Shown here: in pieces, positions 1 to 8,100 of the stretch
Position numbering within the stretch: the first letter of the stretch is position 1
Layout: every line of letters starts with the position of its first letter
Made by a program: the position numbers and the translations under genes
IMG/VR virus record: IMGVR_UViG_3300028384_001243
Location: 1-20,571 of that record
From: a virus
Reading direction: 5' to 3' (one strand)
DNA length: 20,571 nucleotides
Notes under the pieces: model-generated
The model's input: only the letters and a program-made list of their open reading frames with translations
Told to the model about the DNA's origin: nothing
Databases searched by the model: none

Positions 1-39
1 ATGGCTGACAGATTTAAAAAGTTAGCAAACATTATTTAA
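1..39 (+). CDS. C-terminal end of an upstream gene (partial)
   Basis: The first 13 codons are open and end in TAA at 37-39, giving MADRFKKLANII. The ATG at base 1 may be an internal methionine, because the window edge cuts the sequence. The position directly before the major capsid gene is where T4-like phages carry the scaffold/prohead core gene (gp22). That assignment rests only on position, and twelve residues are too few to test it. A very short complete peptide cannot be excluded. Confidence 0.4.
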   Translation: MADRFKKLANII

Positions 40-46
40 TAACATT

Positions 47-55
47 AAAGGAGAG
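47..55 (+). promoter_or_regulatory. Ribosome binding site of the major capsid gene
   Basis: AAAGGAGAG lies 8 bases before the ATG at 64. It is a near-perfect Shine-Dalgarno sequence, as expected for the most highly expressed late protein, and it fixes the start. Confidence 0.8.
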
Positions 56-63
56 AAATAAAA

Positions 64-1674
64 ATGGCAAATTTTGATTTATCTAAACTAATGGAAGGAA
101 AGAACCCACAGTCTGTAATGTTGGAAGAAACAAGACAACTTAAAGGTAAGTGGGAACAAACTGGACTTCTTGAAGGTTTAAAAGAAAGAGACCAACATCA
201 GATGTCGGTTCTTTTAGAAAACCAAGCAAAACAATTGCTTGACGAGGCTAACGCAACTTCTGCTGCTTCTGGAAACGAAGAGTGGAGTGGTGTAGCTTTA
301 CCATTGGTAAGACGTATCTTCGGTGAAATTTCATCGAAAGAATTCGTTTCGGTACAACCGATGAACTTACCCTCAGGTCTAATATTTTATTTAGACTTTA
401 AATACAATAACCAACAATTTGGTGATGTAGCTTATTCAGGTTCTTCACTATTTGGTGGTGACGGTACTGATTTAGGTTCTACTAACGTAGCTGAAAATGG
501 TCTTTACGGAGACGGTAGATTCGGTTATACGTTAAATGACCAATCAATTGACGTAGTTGCTGGTAATACTACTGTTGCAACTGCATCTTTATCAGACTTG
601 AACTTTGATTCAAGCTACACAGGTTCATTAGATAACAATGAGATTATCAAGATTACTATCGCGAAATCTAACATTGATTCACAAGCTGATGACTCTGCAA
701 TTAGAGCGTTTACTATCGCTTCTGCTTCTGTTGCATCTAACTTAGGTGCTTTCAACAAAGTAAGTGGAAATGATTACGTATTCTTCGTATCTGCATCTGA
801 AGGTGCTGGTATCGATGGTGTACAAGTAAAATATTCTAAAGACAACACTGCTGCAAACAGAGGTGACTTTGAAGATAGAGACCCTGTAAACAACGCAGGT
901 GGTGCAGCTGGTTCTGGTACAGTACTTGATATCCCAGAAATCGACCTTGAGTTGAAGTCTGAGGCTATCGTAGCTAAGACCAGAAAGTTAAAGGCAGTTT
1001 GGACTCCTGAACTTGCTCAAGACCTTAACGCTTACCACTCAATTGACGCTGAAGCTGAATTAACTTCTATGTTATCTGAGTACATCTCATTAGAGATTGA
1101 CTTAGAAATCTTAGATATGTTAAGAAGCAACGCTTTAACAACTGAGTATTGGTCAGCTACTATCGGTGAAGAGTACAACGGTTCAACTTGGTCTTCTGCT
1201 ACTGACGGTGTTGCTTACCAAAAGAACACTTGGTTCCAGACTTTAGGTACTAAATTAAACAAAGTATCTAACAAGATTCACCAATTGACTCTTAGAGGTG
1301 GTGCTAACTTTATCGTTGCATCTCCTGACGTATGTACTATCTTAGAATCTATCCCAGCATTCTCAGTATCAGCTGATAAAGACGCTGCTACATTCGCTGC
1401 GGGTGTTTCTCAAGTTGGTTCTTTAGCTAACAGATACACAGTTTATAAGAATCCTTATCAGACTAACAACGAAATCCTAATGGGCTTCAAAGGGTCTAAC
1501 TTCTTAGAAACTGGTGCAGTTTATGCTCCATACGTACCACTTATCATGACTCCATTAGTGTATGACCCATCTAACTTCACTCCAAGAAGAGGTGTGATGA
1601 CAAGATACGCTAAGAAAATGGTAAGACCAGAATTCTATGGTAAAGTTTATATTAAAGATATTCACTTAGTATAA
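64..1674 (+). CDS. gp23: Major capsid protein, T4 gp23-like
   Basis: This 536-residue protein forms the hexameric shell of the phage head. T4 gp23 has 521 residues, so the length fits. Two stretches identify it: residues 81-110 (VRRIFGEI, then SVQPMNLPSGLIF) match the conserved gp23 region around 'VQPMNGPTGQIF'. Residues about 305-345 (LKAVWTPELAQDL followed by DAEAEL) match the gp23 signature 'LKAEYTMELAQDL...DAEAEL'. The N-terminal 61 residues are charged and helix-prone and end in LLDE before Ala62, which fits the L/I-x-E cleavage rule of the T4 prohead protease, so the mature protein would start near residue 62. Residues about 120-290 are a Ser/Thr/Gly-rich variable region. Codons ending in C (AAC, GAC, ATC, TTC) look more common here than in the following genes, consistent with high expression. 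A strong terminator follows. Confidence 0.95.
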   Translation: MANFDLSKLMEGKNPQSVMLEETRQLKGKWEQTGLLEGLKERDQHQMSVLLENQAKQLLDEANATSAASGNEEWSGVALPLVRRIFGEISSKEFVSVQPMNLPSGLIFYLDFKYNNQQFGDVAYSGSSLFGGDGTDLGSTNVAENGLYGDGRFGYTLNDQSIDVVAGNTTVATASLSDLNFDSSYTGSLDNNEIIKITIAKSNIDSQADDSAIRAFTIASASVASNLGAFNKVSGNDYVFFVSASEGAGIDGVQVKYSKDNTAANRGDFEDRDPVNNAGGAAGSGTVLDIPEIDLELKSEAIVAKTRKLKAVWTPELAQDLNAYHSIDAEAELTSMLSEYISLEIDLEILDMLRSNALTTEYWSATIGEEYNGSTWSSATDGVAYQKNTWFQTLGTKLNKVSNKIHQLTLRGGANFIVASPDVCTILESIPAFSVSADKDAATFAAGVSQVGSLANRYTVYKNPYQTNNEILMGFKGSNFLETGAVYAPYVPLIMTPLVYDPSNFTPRRGVMTRYAKKMVRPEFYGKVYIKDIHLV

Positions 1675-1698
1675 TATCTAATATAGATTGATTTTTTT

Positions 1699-1728
1699 AA
1701 AAGGGGATGATTTTTCATCCCCTTTTTT
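1699..1728 (+). terminator. Rho-independent terminator after the capsid gene
   Basis: A 12-base stem (1699-1710 pairing with 1715-1726) with four G-C pairs in a row closes on a TTTT loop. T-rich sequence follows, and A-rich sequence on the other arm could make it bidirectional. It separates the capsid gene from the neck genes. An in-frame ATG at 1707 lies inside this hairpin and is not a plausible start for the next gene. Confidence 0.9.
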
Positions 1729-1736
1729 ATTATACT

Positions 1737-1749
1737 ATATTTATAAATG
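1737..1749 (+). promoter_or_regulatory. Putative T4-type late promoter
   Basis: ATATTTATAAATG contains TATAAATG, one base from the T4 late-promoter consensus TATAAATA. It lies just after the terminator and 24 bases before the next start. A transcript starting about 6-8 bases downstream would have a short leader holding the AAAGGAGAG ribosome site. The nonamer ATATTTATA recurs at 10594, 13616 and 13659. Confidence 0.55.
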
Positions 1750-1760
1750 GTAAAGTATAC

Positions 1761-1769
1761 AAAGGAGAG
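1761..1769 (+). promoter_or_regulatory. Ribosome binding site fixing the start at 1773
   Basis: AAAGGAGAG lies 3 bases before the ATG at 1773. It is the same sequence used by the capsid gene. It argues for 1773 rather than the in-frame ATG at 1707, which lies in the terminator hairpin. Confidence 0.75.
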
Positions 1770-1772
1770 ATA

Positions 1773-2918
1773 ATGAGTAACACTTGGACAGGTTCGGTAT
1801 CCGTTGAAATTTCTGGTAACACTCCCTTCGGTATCTATGATGAGGATAATCAATTCCAATCAGATGGGCCAAAGGTAGCTAAGTGGTGTGCAAGAAGACT
1901 TGGATATCCAATTATAGACGTTGAACTAATAGATTTAAACTTCTATTCTTGTTTTGAAGAAGCAGTTTCAGAATATGGAGCTCAGGTAAATCAGTTTAAC
2001 ATTAGAAACAACCTTGGTTCACTTTTAGGTAAACCAACAGGTACAGATTATACACATAAACAAGTTGCAGGTTCTCCATTACCACAAATTATCAAATTAT
2101 CAGAATCTTATGGAACTTATGCTAATGTTGGTGGTAGAACTGATATTAAGAAAGGATATGTGGAAACAAACGCTAACCAACAGGAGTACGATTTACAATC
2201 TCTATGGGGTGCAGTTAGTGAAAGTGGTAACCGATTGGATATCACACGAGTATTCTACGAAGGAACACCTGCGATAAACAGATTCTTTGACCCATATTCA
2301 GTTAGTGGACAAGGAACTCTTAACTTAATTGATGAGTTTGGATTCGGTTCATTCTCACCAGCAGCACAATTCATGTTAATGCCTATATTCGAAGACTTAC
2401 AAAGATTCCAACATATAGAATTTAACGACCAAATTAGAAAATCAGCACATACATTCAATATAGTAAACAATAAATTACAAATATTCCCAATTCCAAAGGG
2501 AAATCAAAAACTTTGGTTTGAATATATTGTAAAAGATGAATATGATGCCAACTCAACTGTTGTAGATGATTCGGTTGTATCTGATTACTCGAATGTTGGT
2601 TATGATTTCATGACTTATTCACAAATAAATGATGTGGGTAAACAATGGATTAGAAAATATTCGTTGGCTTTAGCTAAAGAACTATTAGGAGCTATTAGAG
2701 AAAAGTATAGTACTGTTCCAATTCCTGGTTCTGAGGTATCATTAGATGGTGCAGCGTTAAGAGCTGAAGCACAAACAGAAAAAGACCAGTTGGTAGAACA
2801 ACTTAGAGCAAACTTAGAAGAAGTTTCAAATAAAGTTAGATACCAAACAGAAGCGGAGAACTCGGACAATCATCAAAAATTGATGAATAAAGTTCCAATA
2901 AACATATACATAGGATAA
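1773..2918 (+). CDS. gp13: Neck protein, T4 gp13-like
   Basis: This 381-residue protein is a candidate for the head-completion/neck protein that joins the filled head to the tail. The reading frame is open from 1707, but the ribosome site supports the ATG at 1773. Residues 34-72 (KVAKWCARRLGYPIIDVEL, then FEEAVSEYG) follow the gp13 N-terminal pattern 'CLRRLGAPVI-V-V---Q--D-I-EA--Y'. Residues about 300-381 (AKELLGAIREKYSTVPIPG, then a charged helix and a terminal INIYIG) look like the C-terminal helix region of T4-type neck proteins. T4 gp13 has 309 residues, so this one is longer, mainly in the middle. It is the first gene of a tightly packed series and is followed after 4 bases by the gp14-like gene. 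The assignment is from remembered family patterns, supported by the order 13-14-15. Confidence 0.75.
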   Translation: MSNTWTGSVSVEISGNTPFGIYDEDNQFQSDGPKVAKWCARRLGYPIIDVELIDLNFYSCFEEAVSEYGAQVNQFNIRNNLGSLLGKPTGTDYTHKQVAGSPLPQIIKLSESYGTYANVGGRTDIKKGYVETNANQQEYDLQSLWGAVSESGNRLDITRVFYEGTPAINRFFDPYSVSGQGTLNLIDEFGFGSFSPAAQFMLMPIFEDLQRFQHIEFNDQIRKSAHTFNIVNNKLQIFPIPKGNQKLWFEYIVKDEYDANSTVVDDSVVSDYSNVGYDFMTYSQINDVGKQWIRKYSLALAKELLGAIREKYSTVPIPGSEVSLDGAALRAEAQTEKDQLVEQLRANLEEVSNKVRYQTEAENSDNHQKLMNKVPINIYIG

Positions 2919-2922
2919 TACA

Positions 2923-3378
2923 ATGCCAAGGTTCACAGGAGTAAAAGATATAGCCTTTTTTGAACACATCTCCTCAGAATTGGTAGATGATGTTGTAACT
3001 ACACCCATAACATTCTATAAGTTATCGGTGTATGAGTCACGCACTAACTTATATGGTGAATCTCTTGGTAAAACTTATCATCCTGGTATCGATATAAACT
3101 GTCTTATTGAAAGACAAGACTCAGAAATGACCTACGAAGGGTTCGGTTACGATAGAAATCAAACTGCAGAGTATAGATTTAATAGATTTGCACTTGAAGA
3201 TAAGAACTTATATCCAGAAATTGGTGATATTATCTTCCACAACAATGCATACTTTGAAATTGACAATGTTAGAGAAGACCAAATGTTAGCTGGTAGACAG
3301 GCACAGAAATTCTCTATCATATGTAACAGTTTTATGGTAAGACGTTCTGCAATTAACATAGAGGAGAGAACAGTATAA
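2923..3378 (+). CDS. gp14: Neck protein, T4 gp14-like (short)
   Basis: This 151-residue protein probably forms the neck with the gp13-like protein. Residues 43-64 (LYGESLGKTYHPGIDINCLI) resemble the gp14 segment 'D-LYGE----F-----IE-YI'. Residues 72-114 (EGFGYDRNQTAEYRFNR, then YPEIGDIIFHNNAYFEIDNV) resemble its 'KFGL-I-DE--F-I-R ... P-EGDLIYFP----FEI--V' core. The ending FSIICNSFMVRRS fits the last strand pair. T4 gp14 has 256 residues, so this is a compact version lacking N-terminal and C-terminal parts. It starts 4 bases after the gp13-like gene, and its TAA overlaps the next ATG by one base (TAATG). The assignment is weaker than for its two neighbours and leans on gene order. Confidence 0.6.
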   Translation: MPRFTGVKDIAFFEHISSELVDDVVTTPITFYKLSVYESRTNLYGESLGKTYHPGIDINCLIERQDSEMTYEGFGYDRNQTAEYRFNRFALEDKNLYPEIGDIIFHNNAYFEIDNVREDQMLAGRQAQKFSIICNSFMVRRSAINIEERTV

Positions 3379-4514
3379 TGAGTGAACCATTCAAAAGTTC
3401 TGAAAGAAAGAATAGAGGTGATGAAATAGCTCTACCAAAGGGAGAACAATTCTCAGTATCACTATATGATGTCGATTTGGCTATCATGGAGTATATGAGA
3501 GATGTTGTCTTGCCTGAACTTGATGAAAATGGTAACAAAATTAAAGTACCAGTTCTTTATGGTAATCCTGAGAGATGGAAATCTGCAAGAAAAGATGGAG
3601 TTTTAAGAGATGTACGTGGAAAAATACAACTTCCACTCTTAATGTACAAAAGAAACTCGATTGAAAGGGATGCGGCGTCTAATTCTATGAATAGATACCT
3701 ATCTTACCCAACATATCAGAAATATAACAACAAACAAAAATACGATAAGTTCAGTTTAATGAATGGTGTGCAACCAAACACCCAAAATTACAACATCACA
3801 ATGCCAGATTACGTATCGATTACATATGAGGTGATGATTTGGACTAACTTTACTGAACATATGAATAAAATCGTAGAGTCTTTTCAATATGCAACTGATG
3901 AATATTGGGGTGATAAAGACAAATTCAAGTTTAGAACACGAATTGACTCATTTGATAACCAAAGTGAAGTAGGACAAGGTTCGGAACGTATTATTAGAAC
4001 TACATTCAACATGGTCACTAATGCATATTTGTTACCTGAAGAGTTCAACAAGAAAAAAACAAATGATTTATCCTTTGGCCCTAAGAAAGTAGTCATAGGG
4101 ATGGAAACCGACCTAACAGGTGGTAGTGGAAATGGATTTACAACACCAAAACTGATAAACGAATACTCAGACATATTAGATTACCTTGCATTAAGAGGCT
4201 CAGCTTCGGGTTCATTCGTAGATGCAGATACTTTCAAGGTATTAAACGTAGAAGTTCCACAAATTCCACCATACTTAGTTGGTTCATTTGACTTGGACAA
4301 GAGATTTTCTATTTATATAAACGGAGTTAAGATATCTTCACAAAAATGGAGTACCGAAGTAGATGGTTCTGACCTATTAATTAACTTTAGTACTGGTTCA
4401 TTAGCAGTTAGTGGTAGTTATCCAGCTGATTTGGTAACAACTGCAACAGATTTGGGTTATATCTTAGAAAATACAGATGAATTTGGTATAACAGGTAAAT
4501 TTATTGAATTATGA
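3378..4514 (+). CDS. gp15: Tail sheath stabiliser / tail terminator, T4 gp15-like, with extra C-terminal domain
   Basis: This 378-residue protein is likely to cap the tail tube and sheath and dock on the neck. Residues 24-95 (IMEYMRDVVLPEL, then VPVLYGNPERWKSA and KIQLPLLMYKRNSI) match the gp15 pattern 'VPITYAS-E-----... LPRI---L--F-Y'. Residues 141-220 (VSITYEVMIWTNFTEHMNKIV, then RTTFNMVTNAYLLPE) match 'MIYELSIFTRYEDDMFQIVEQ' and '---L-F-VNGWMYPP' of T4 gp15. T4 gp15 has 272 residues. The extra C-terminal part, about residues 306-378, looks like a separate beta domain (FSIYINGVK ... LLINF ... LGYILENTDEF). The two small downstream proteins seem to share it. The start overlaps the stop of the previous gene (TAATG) and the stop overlaps the next ATG (ATGA), so translation of these genes is probably coupled. 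Confidence 0.75.
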   Translation: MSEPFKSSERKNRGDEIALPKGEQFSVSLYDVDLAIMEYMRDVVLPELDENGNKIKVPVLYGNPERWKSARKDGVLRDVRGKIQLPLLMYKRNSIERDAASNSMNRYLSYPTYQKYNNKQKYDKFSLMNGVQPNTQNYNITMPDYVSITYEVMIWTNFTEHMNKIVESFQYATDEYWGDKDKFKFRTRIDSFDNQSEVGQGSERIIRTTFNMVTNAYLLPEEFNKKKTNDLSFGPKKVVIGMETDLTGGSGNGFTTPKLINEYSDILDYLALRGSASGSFVDADTFKVLNVEVPQIPPYLVGSFDLDKRFSIYINGVKISSQKWSTEVDGSDLLINFSTGSLAVSGSYPADLVTTATDLGYILENTDEFGITGKFIEL

Positions 4515-4840
4515 TTAAAGAATTAAAACTTTTATTGAATCAAATTCATGAACCAGATGAGTTTTTGTTAGAAAACTACGATGGTCGACATCCTGTTTAT
4601 CATATATGGATACTTAGGAATGCAAAATTTAAAGATTTACATGCAAATCTAAGGAGAGAACGACCAGAACACGCAAGATTTGATGTATTTGTGAATGGTC
4701 AATGGATTTTAGAACAAGATTATATACTTGAACAACAAAATAAAGATATACTTGTCAAGTTTATCAAGGCAAACTTTGGTTATATCCTTGAGGCTGATGA
4801 TAAGATAACAATAGTAGGAGATGTTGAAATAGATGGCTAA
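4511..4840 (+). CDS. Small structural protein with 'NG..L..DY' beta domain
   Basis: I do not recognise this 109-residue protein as a named family. The N-terminal half is charged and probably helical. The C-terminal half, from residue 57 (FDVFVNGQWILEQDYIL ... ILVKF ... FGYILEADDKITIVGDV), has the look of the small beta domain found in many phage tail and fibre proteins ('vyvNGv.l..g.DYt....t.itl...l..gD.I.v'). It aligns with the end of the gp15-like protein, including the shared GYILE block, and with the next gene product. The gene overlaps the gp15-like gene by 4 bases and the next gene by 8, so it is made with the neck/tail-completion proteins. It is probably a minor virion protein; the role is unknown. 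Confidence 0.7.
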   Translation: MIKELKLLLNQIHEPDEFLLENYDGRHPVYHIWILRNAKFKDLHANLRRERPEHARFDVFVNGQWILEQDYILEQQNKDILVKFIKANFGYILEADDKITIVGDVEIDG

Positions 4841-5198
4841 AGTAAAACCAAATATAGATGTTCCACATAACGGAATCGCTGGTGCACATTCATTGGTAAA
4901 CTCAGTTATCAATGATTTTTTCATTTATTCACACTCAGTAGATTCTATCTCGTTGAATGATGAATTATTTAGTTTAACATTGAATAATAAGAAATTTGTA
5001 TATCAAGAAGTCAAAGTTGACTCTAACAAGGATTACATTAATATTTATTTACAAGGTGTTCTTAAAGATAAGAGTACTTATTCCGCCGTGGAGAGTGGTA
5101 ATAATATAGTTATAGAGTTTAATGAAAGTATTACATTACGACCTGAAGATATCGTGGCAAACGATTTTGAAGTTCGTGGAAAGATAGTAAGTAGATAA
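4833..5198 (+). CDS. Small structural protein with related C-terminal beta domain
   Basis: I do not recognise this 121-residue protein. Residues 11-50 are hydrophobic and mixed (HNGIAGAHSLVNSVINDFFI), with no clear signal peptide or membrane segment. Residues 68-121 (YINIYLQGVLKDKSTYSAV, then NIVIEFNESITL and DFEVRGKIV) can be laid over the second half of the preceding protein and the gp15 C-terminus, with Gln replacing the usual Asn before Gly. The start ATG lies inside the previous gene (8-base overlap). The TAA overlaps the ATG of the giant fibre gene (TAATG). Its place between tail-completion and fibre genes suggests a structural or connector role. Confidence 0.65.
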   Translation: MAKVKPNIDVPHNGIAGAHSLVNSVINDFFIYSHSVDSISLNDELFSLTLNNKKFVYQEVKVDSNKDYINIYLQGVLKDKSTYSAVESGNNIVIEFNESITLRPEDIVANDFEVRGKIVSR

Positions 5199-8100
5199 TG
5201 GCAACACTTATTCAAAGTAAACAGATTGAAGGAATTGTAACGGCCTCAGTTATAGAGGGAACGTTTCAGGTAAGTGGTTCACAAATTATCACAGGTTCAC
5301 AAGAACTCTCAGGTGATATTACCGCATCCAATATACGAGTAACTGGTAACTATTATGGTGATGGTTCACAACTAACATTTGGTGGAACTGGAATCGTAAG
5401 TGGTTCAGAACAAATTAGTATTTCACTAACAAGTGGATATTCTGCATTTTCTTCTTCATTAGATTCACGATTAGTATCTTTAGAAAACGCAACAGATGAT
5501 ACTGGTTCAGATTCACAAACACTTTCTATAAGTGGTGACCAACTGACAATCACCAGTGGAAATACCGTAACTATTCCTACTGGTAGTGGAGTATCCTCGT
5601 ATACAGATTTAATAAATGTACCATCTTCAATTGTAAGTTCATCTGCACAAATAACGGCATTAGGATTTGTATCATCAAGTGGTGATAATACACCAGATGG
5701 AACGGTTAGTTCATCAGCACAGATAACTGCATTAGGATTCATTAGTTCAAGTACAGATGCACAAACACTAAGTTTAAATCAAGTAACAAGAATATTATCT
5801 ATTTCAAATGGTAATAGTGTTGATTTAACACCTGTTGTTGGTGGTGCAAGTGACATTAGTGGTTCTATTTGGTCAACGGGTTCAAATTGGTATTATGTAT
5901 CAGCTGACTTGAAAGTGACTGGTTCATTCCACGCAACATCACTTACTGGTTCGATAGATTATTCAAACTTAACAAACGTTCCAACATTAGTTAGTGGTTC
6001 AAGTCAAATCACTGCGTTTGGATTCGTAAGTGAAAGTACGGACATAAGTTCACTAAACTCATACACATCTTCAACAGACGGAAGATTAACAAACATAGAG
6101 GCAGCTACAGGCTCATACTTAACATCAAGTGGGTCAGTAGACTTTACAGACATAACATCAGTTCCAAGTGGATTGGTAAGTGGTTCTATTCAAGTATTAG
6201 GTGGAACTGATATAGTAAGTAGTTCAGCTCAAATCACGGCATTAGGGTTCGTGAGTGAAAGTGGTGATAGTACTCCTGCAGGTACGATTAGTGGTTCTGC
6301 ACAGATTACTGCACTTGGATTCATTAGTTCATCACACACAGATATTACTTCATTAAATACATTTACATCATCTATCCAAACAGAAGTTGATGGATTATCT
6401 GCAGCAACGTCATCTTACTTAACTTCAAGTGGTTCAGTTGATTATACAGATTTAACTTCAGTACCGAGTGGTATCGTTAGTGGTTCATCACAAATAACTT
6501 CATTAGGATTCATTTCTGAAAGTACAACAATACCCGCGGGTACTATTAGTGGTTCTGCTCAAATTACTTCGTTAGGGTTCATAAGTTCGTCTCATACTGA
6601 CATAACTTCATTAAACTCTTTCACACAATCAGCAGACCAACGTCTTGATTCATTAGAAGGAGTAAGTGGTTCATATCTAACATCATCAGGTTCAGTATCA
6701 TATGACGATATAACTGGTAAACCAACGTTAATCAGTCAATCAGGACAAGTAAACTATAATGAATTATTAAACAAACCAGCTTTCATTGGTGGAACGAATG
6801 TAACAATCACTTCCGCGAGTAATGGTATAACAATTAATTCTACTGGTGGTGGAAGTGGTTCGGGTGACATAACACACCTAAACGCATTTACTCAATCAGC
6901 TAATACAAGATTCACACAACTATCAGCTGATACCGCATCACAAGCTCAAAGATTAGATTCTTTGGAGGCAGAGAGTGGGTCATACTTAACTTCTTTAGAT
7001 AGTGGTATAGTAAGTTCATCTGCACAGATTACTGCATTAGGATTTGTTTCTGAGAGTTCTGATTTAACATCTCTTAATTCGTTTACATCATCTATCCAAA
7101 CAGAAGTTGATGGACTAAGTTCACAAACTTCATCTTACTTAACATCAACTGGTTCAGTTGATTATACAGACATCACTTCTGTTCCAAGTGGAATTGTTAG
7201 TTCATCTGCACAAATCACATCTTTAGGATTTGTTTCTGAGAGTAGTGCAGACCTTACATCATTAAATACATTTACTGCATCAAACGCTAATACTTCATTG
7301 AACTCATACACTTCATCCTTAAATGCGGGTGTAAGATTATTTAGTATTGAAAATACAACCCAATCTTTAGATTCAAGGTTAGATAGTGTTGAAGCAGCAA
7401 CATCATCATATTTAACATCATCAGGTTCAGTAGACTTCACGGATATCACATCAGTACCTTCGGGTATACTAAGTAGTTCTGAACAATTGCCTAATGGATT
7501 GGTAAGTGGTTCGTCACAAATTACTGCATTAGGATTTATCTCTGAAAGTACACCTTTACCAACTGGAGTAGTTAGTGGTTCATCACAATTAACTTCATCT
7601 TACGATGCTAGATATCAACAAAGTGGTTCATCGATTCCATTCAATGGAAATAGAATTGTATCACAAGAGAAATTACCAACGATGTTTACATCATCGTTCA
7701 ATCCTGGTACAAGTGGCTCGGTAGTTGATTTCTTAAATGCAATATTCTATCCAAACACAGAACCATCAATCACAAGTGAAAACCAAACAATCGCGGAGTT
7801 TAGTGCAAGTGGGGCTTCCATATTTACAATAGAGGCAACTGACCCAGAAGGGCAATCATTAACATTTGGAACGTCATCAACATATACAGATGACTTGGTT
7901 CGAGTATCTTCTGCAGGTGTTGTAACTCTAAACGCAACTGCAACTTCTGCATCATTCAATACTGATTTAGTAGGAGGTTCACATGGACACACTTTTGTAG
8001 CTCGTGTTGAAGATACATTTGGTGCAGAAGTAACAAAAGATATTACAATATTTGTAACTCCAAACGCGGCTCCTCAATTTAGAGAAACATCCGTAGTTGG

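Noticed and set aside
1707-1772. Upstream in-frame ATG as the start of the gp13-like gene
   Set aside because: It lies in the terminator hairpin, has no fitting ribosome site, and would add 22 residues with no family resemblance. AAAGGAGAG supports 1773.
4051-4062. Slippery A-run (AAAAAAAC) as a programmed frameshift in the gp15-like gene
   Set aside because: The heptamer is not in the frame needed for a -1 shift, the protein continues normally across it, and no alternative product follows.
5353-5742. Long minus-strand open frames such as this 129-codon one, and similar ones across the fibre genes
   Set aside because: They lie opposite strongly coding, repeated + strand sequence, have Val/Ser/Pro-rich composition expected from reverse reading of TCA/ACA/GGT codons, and lack ribosome sites.
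5620-7560. CRISPR-like array of short repeats
   Set aside because: The repeats are degenerate, in frame, code for a continuous protein and have no regular spacer length.
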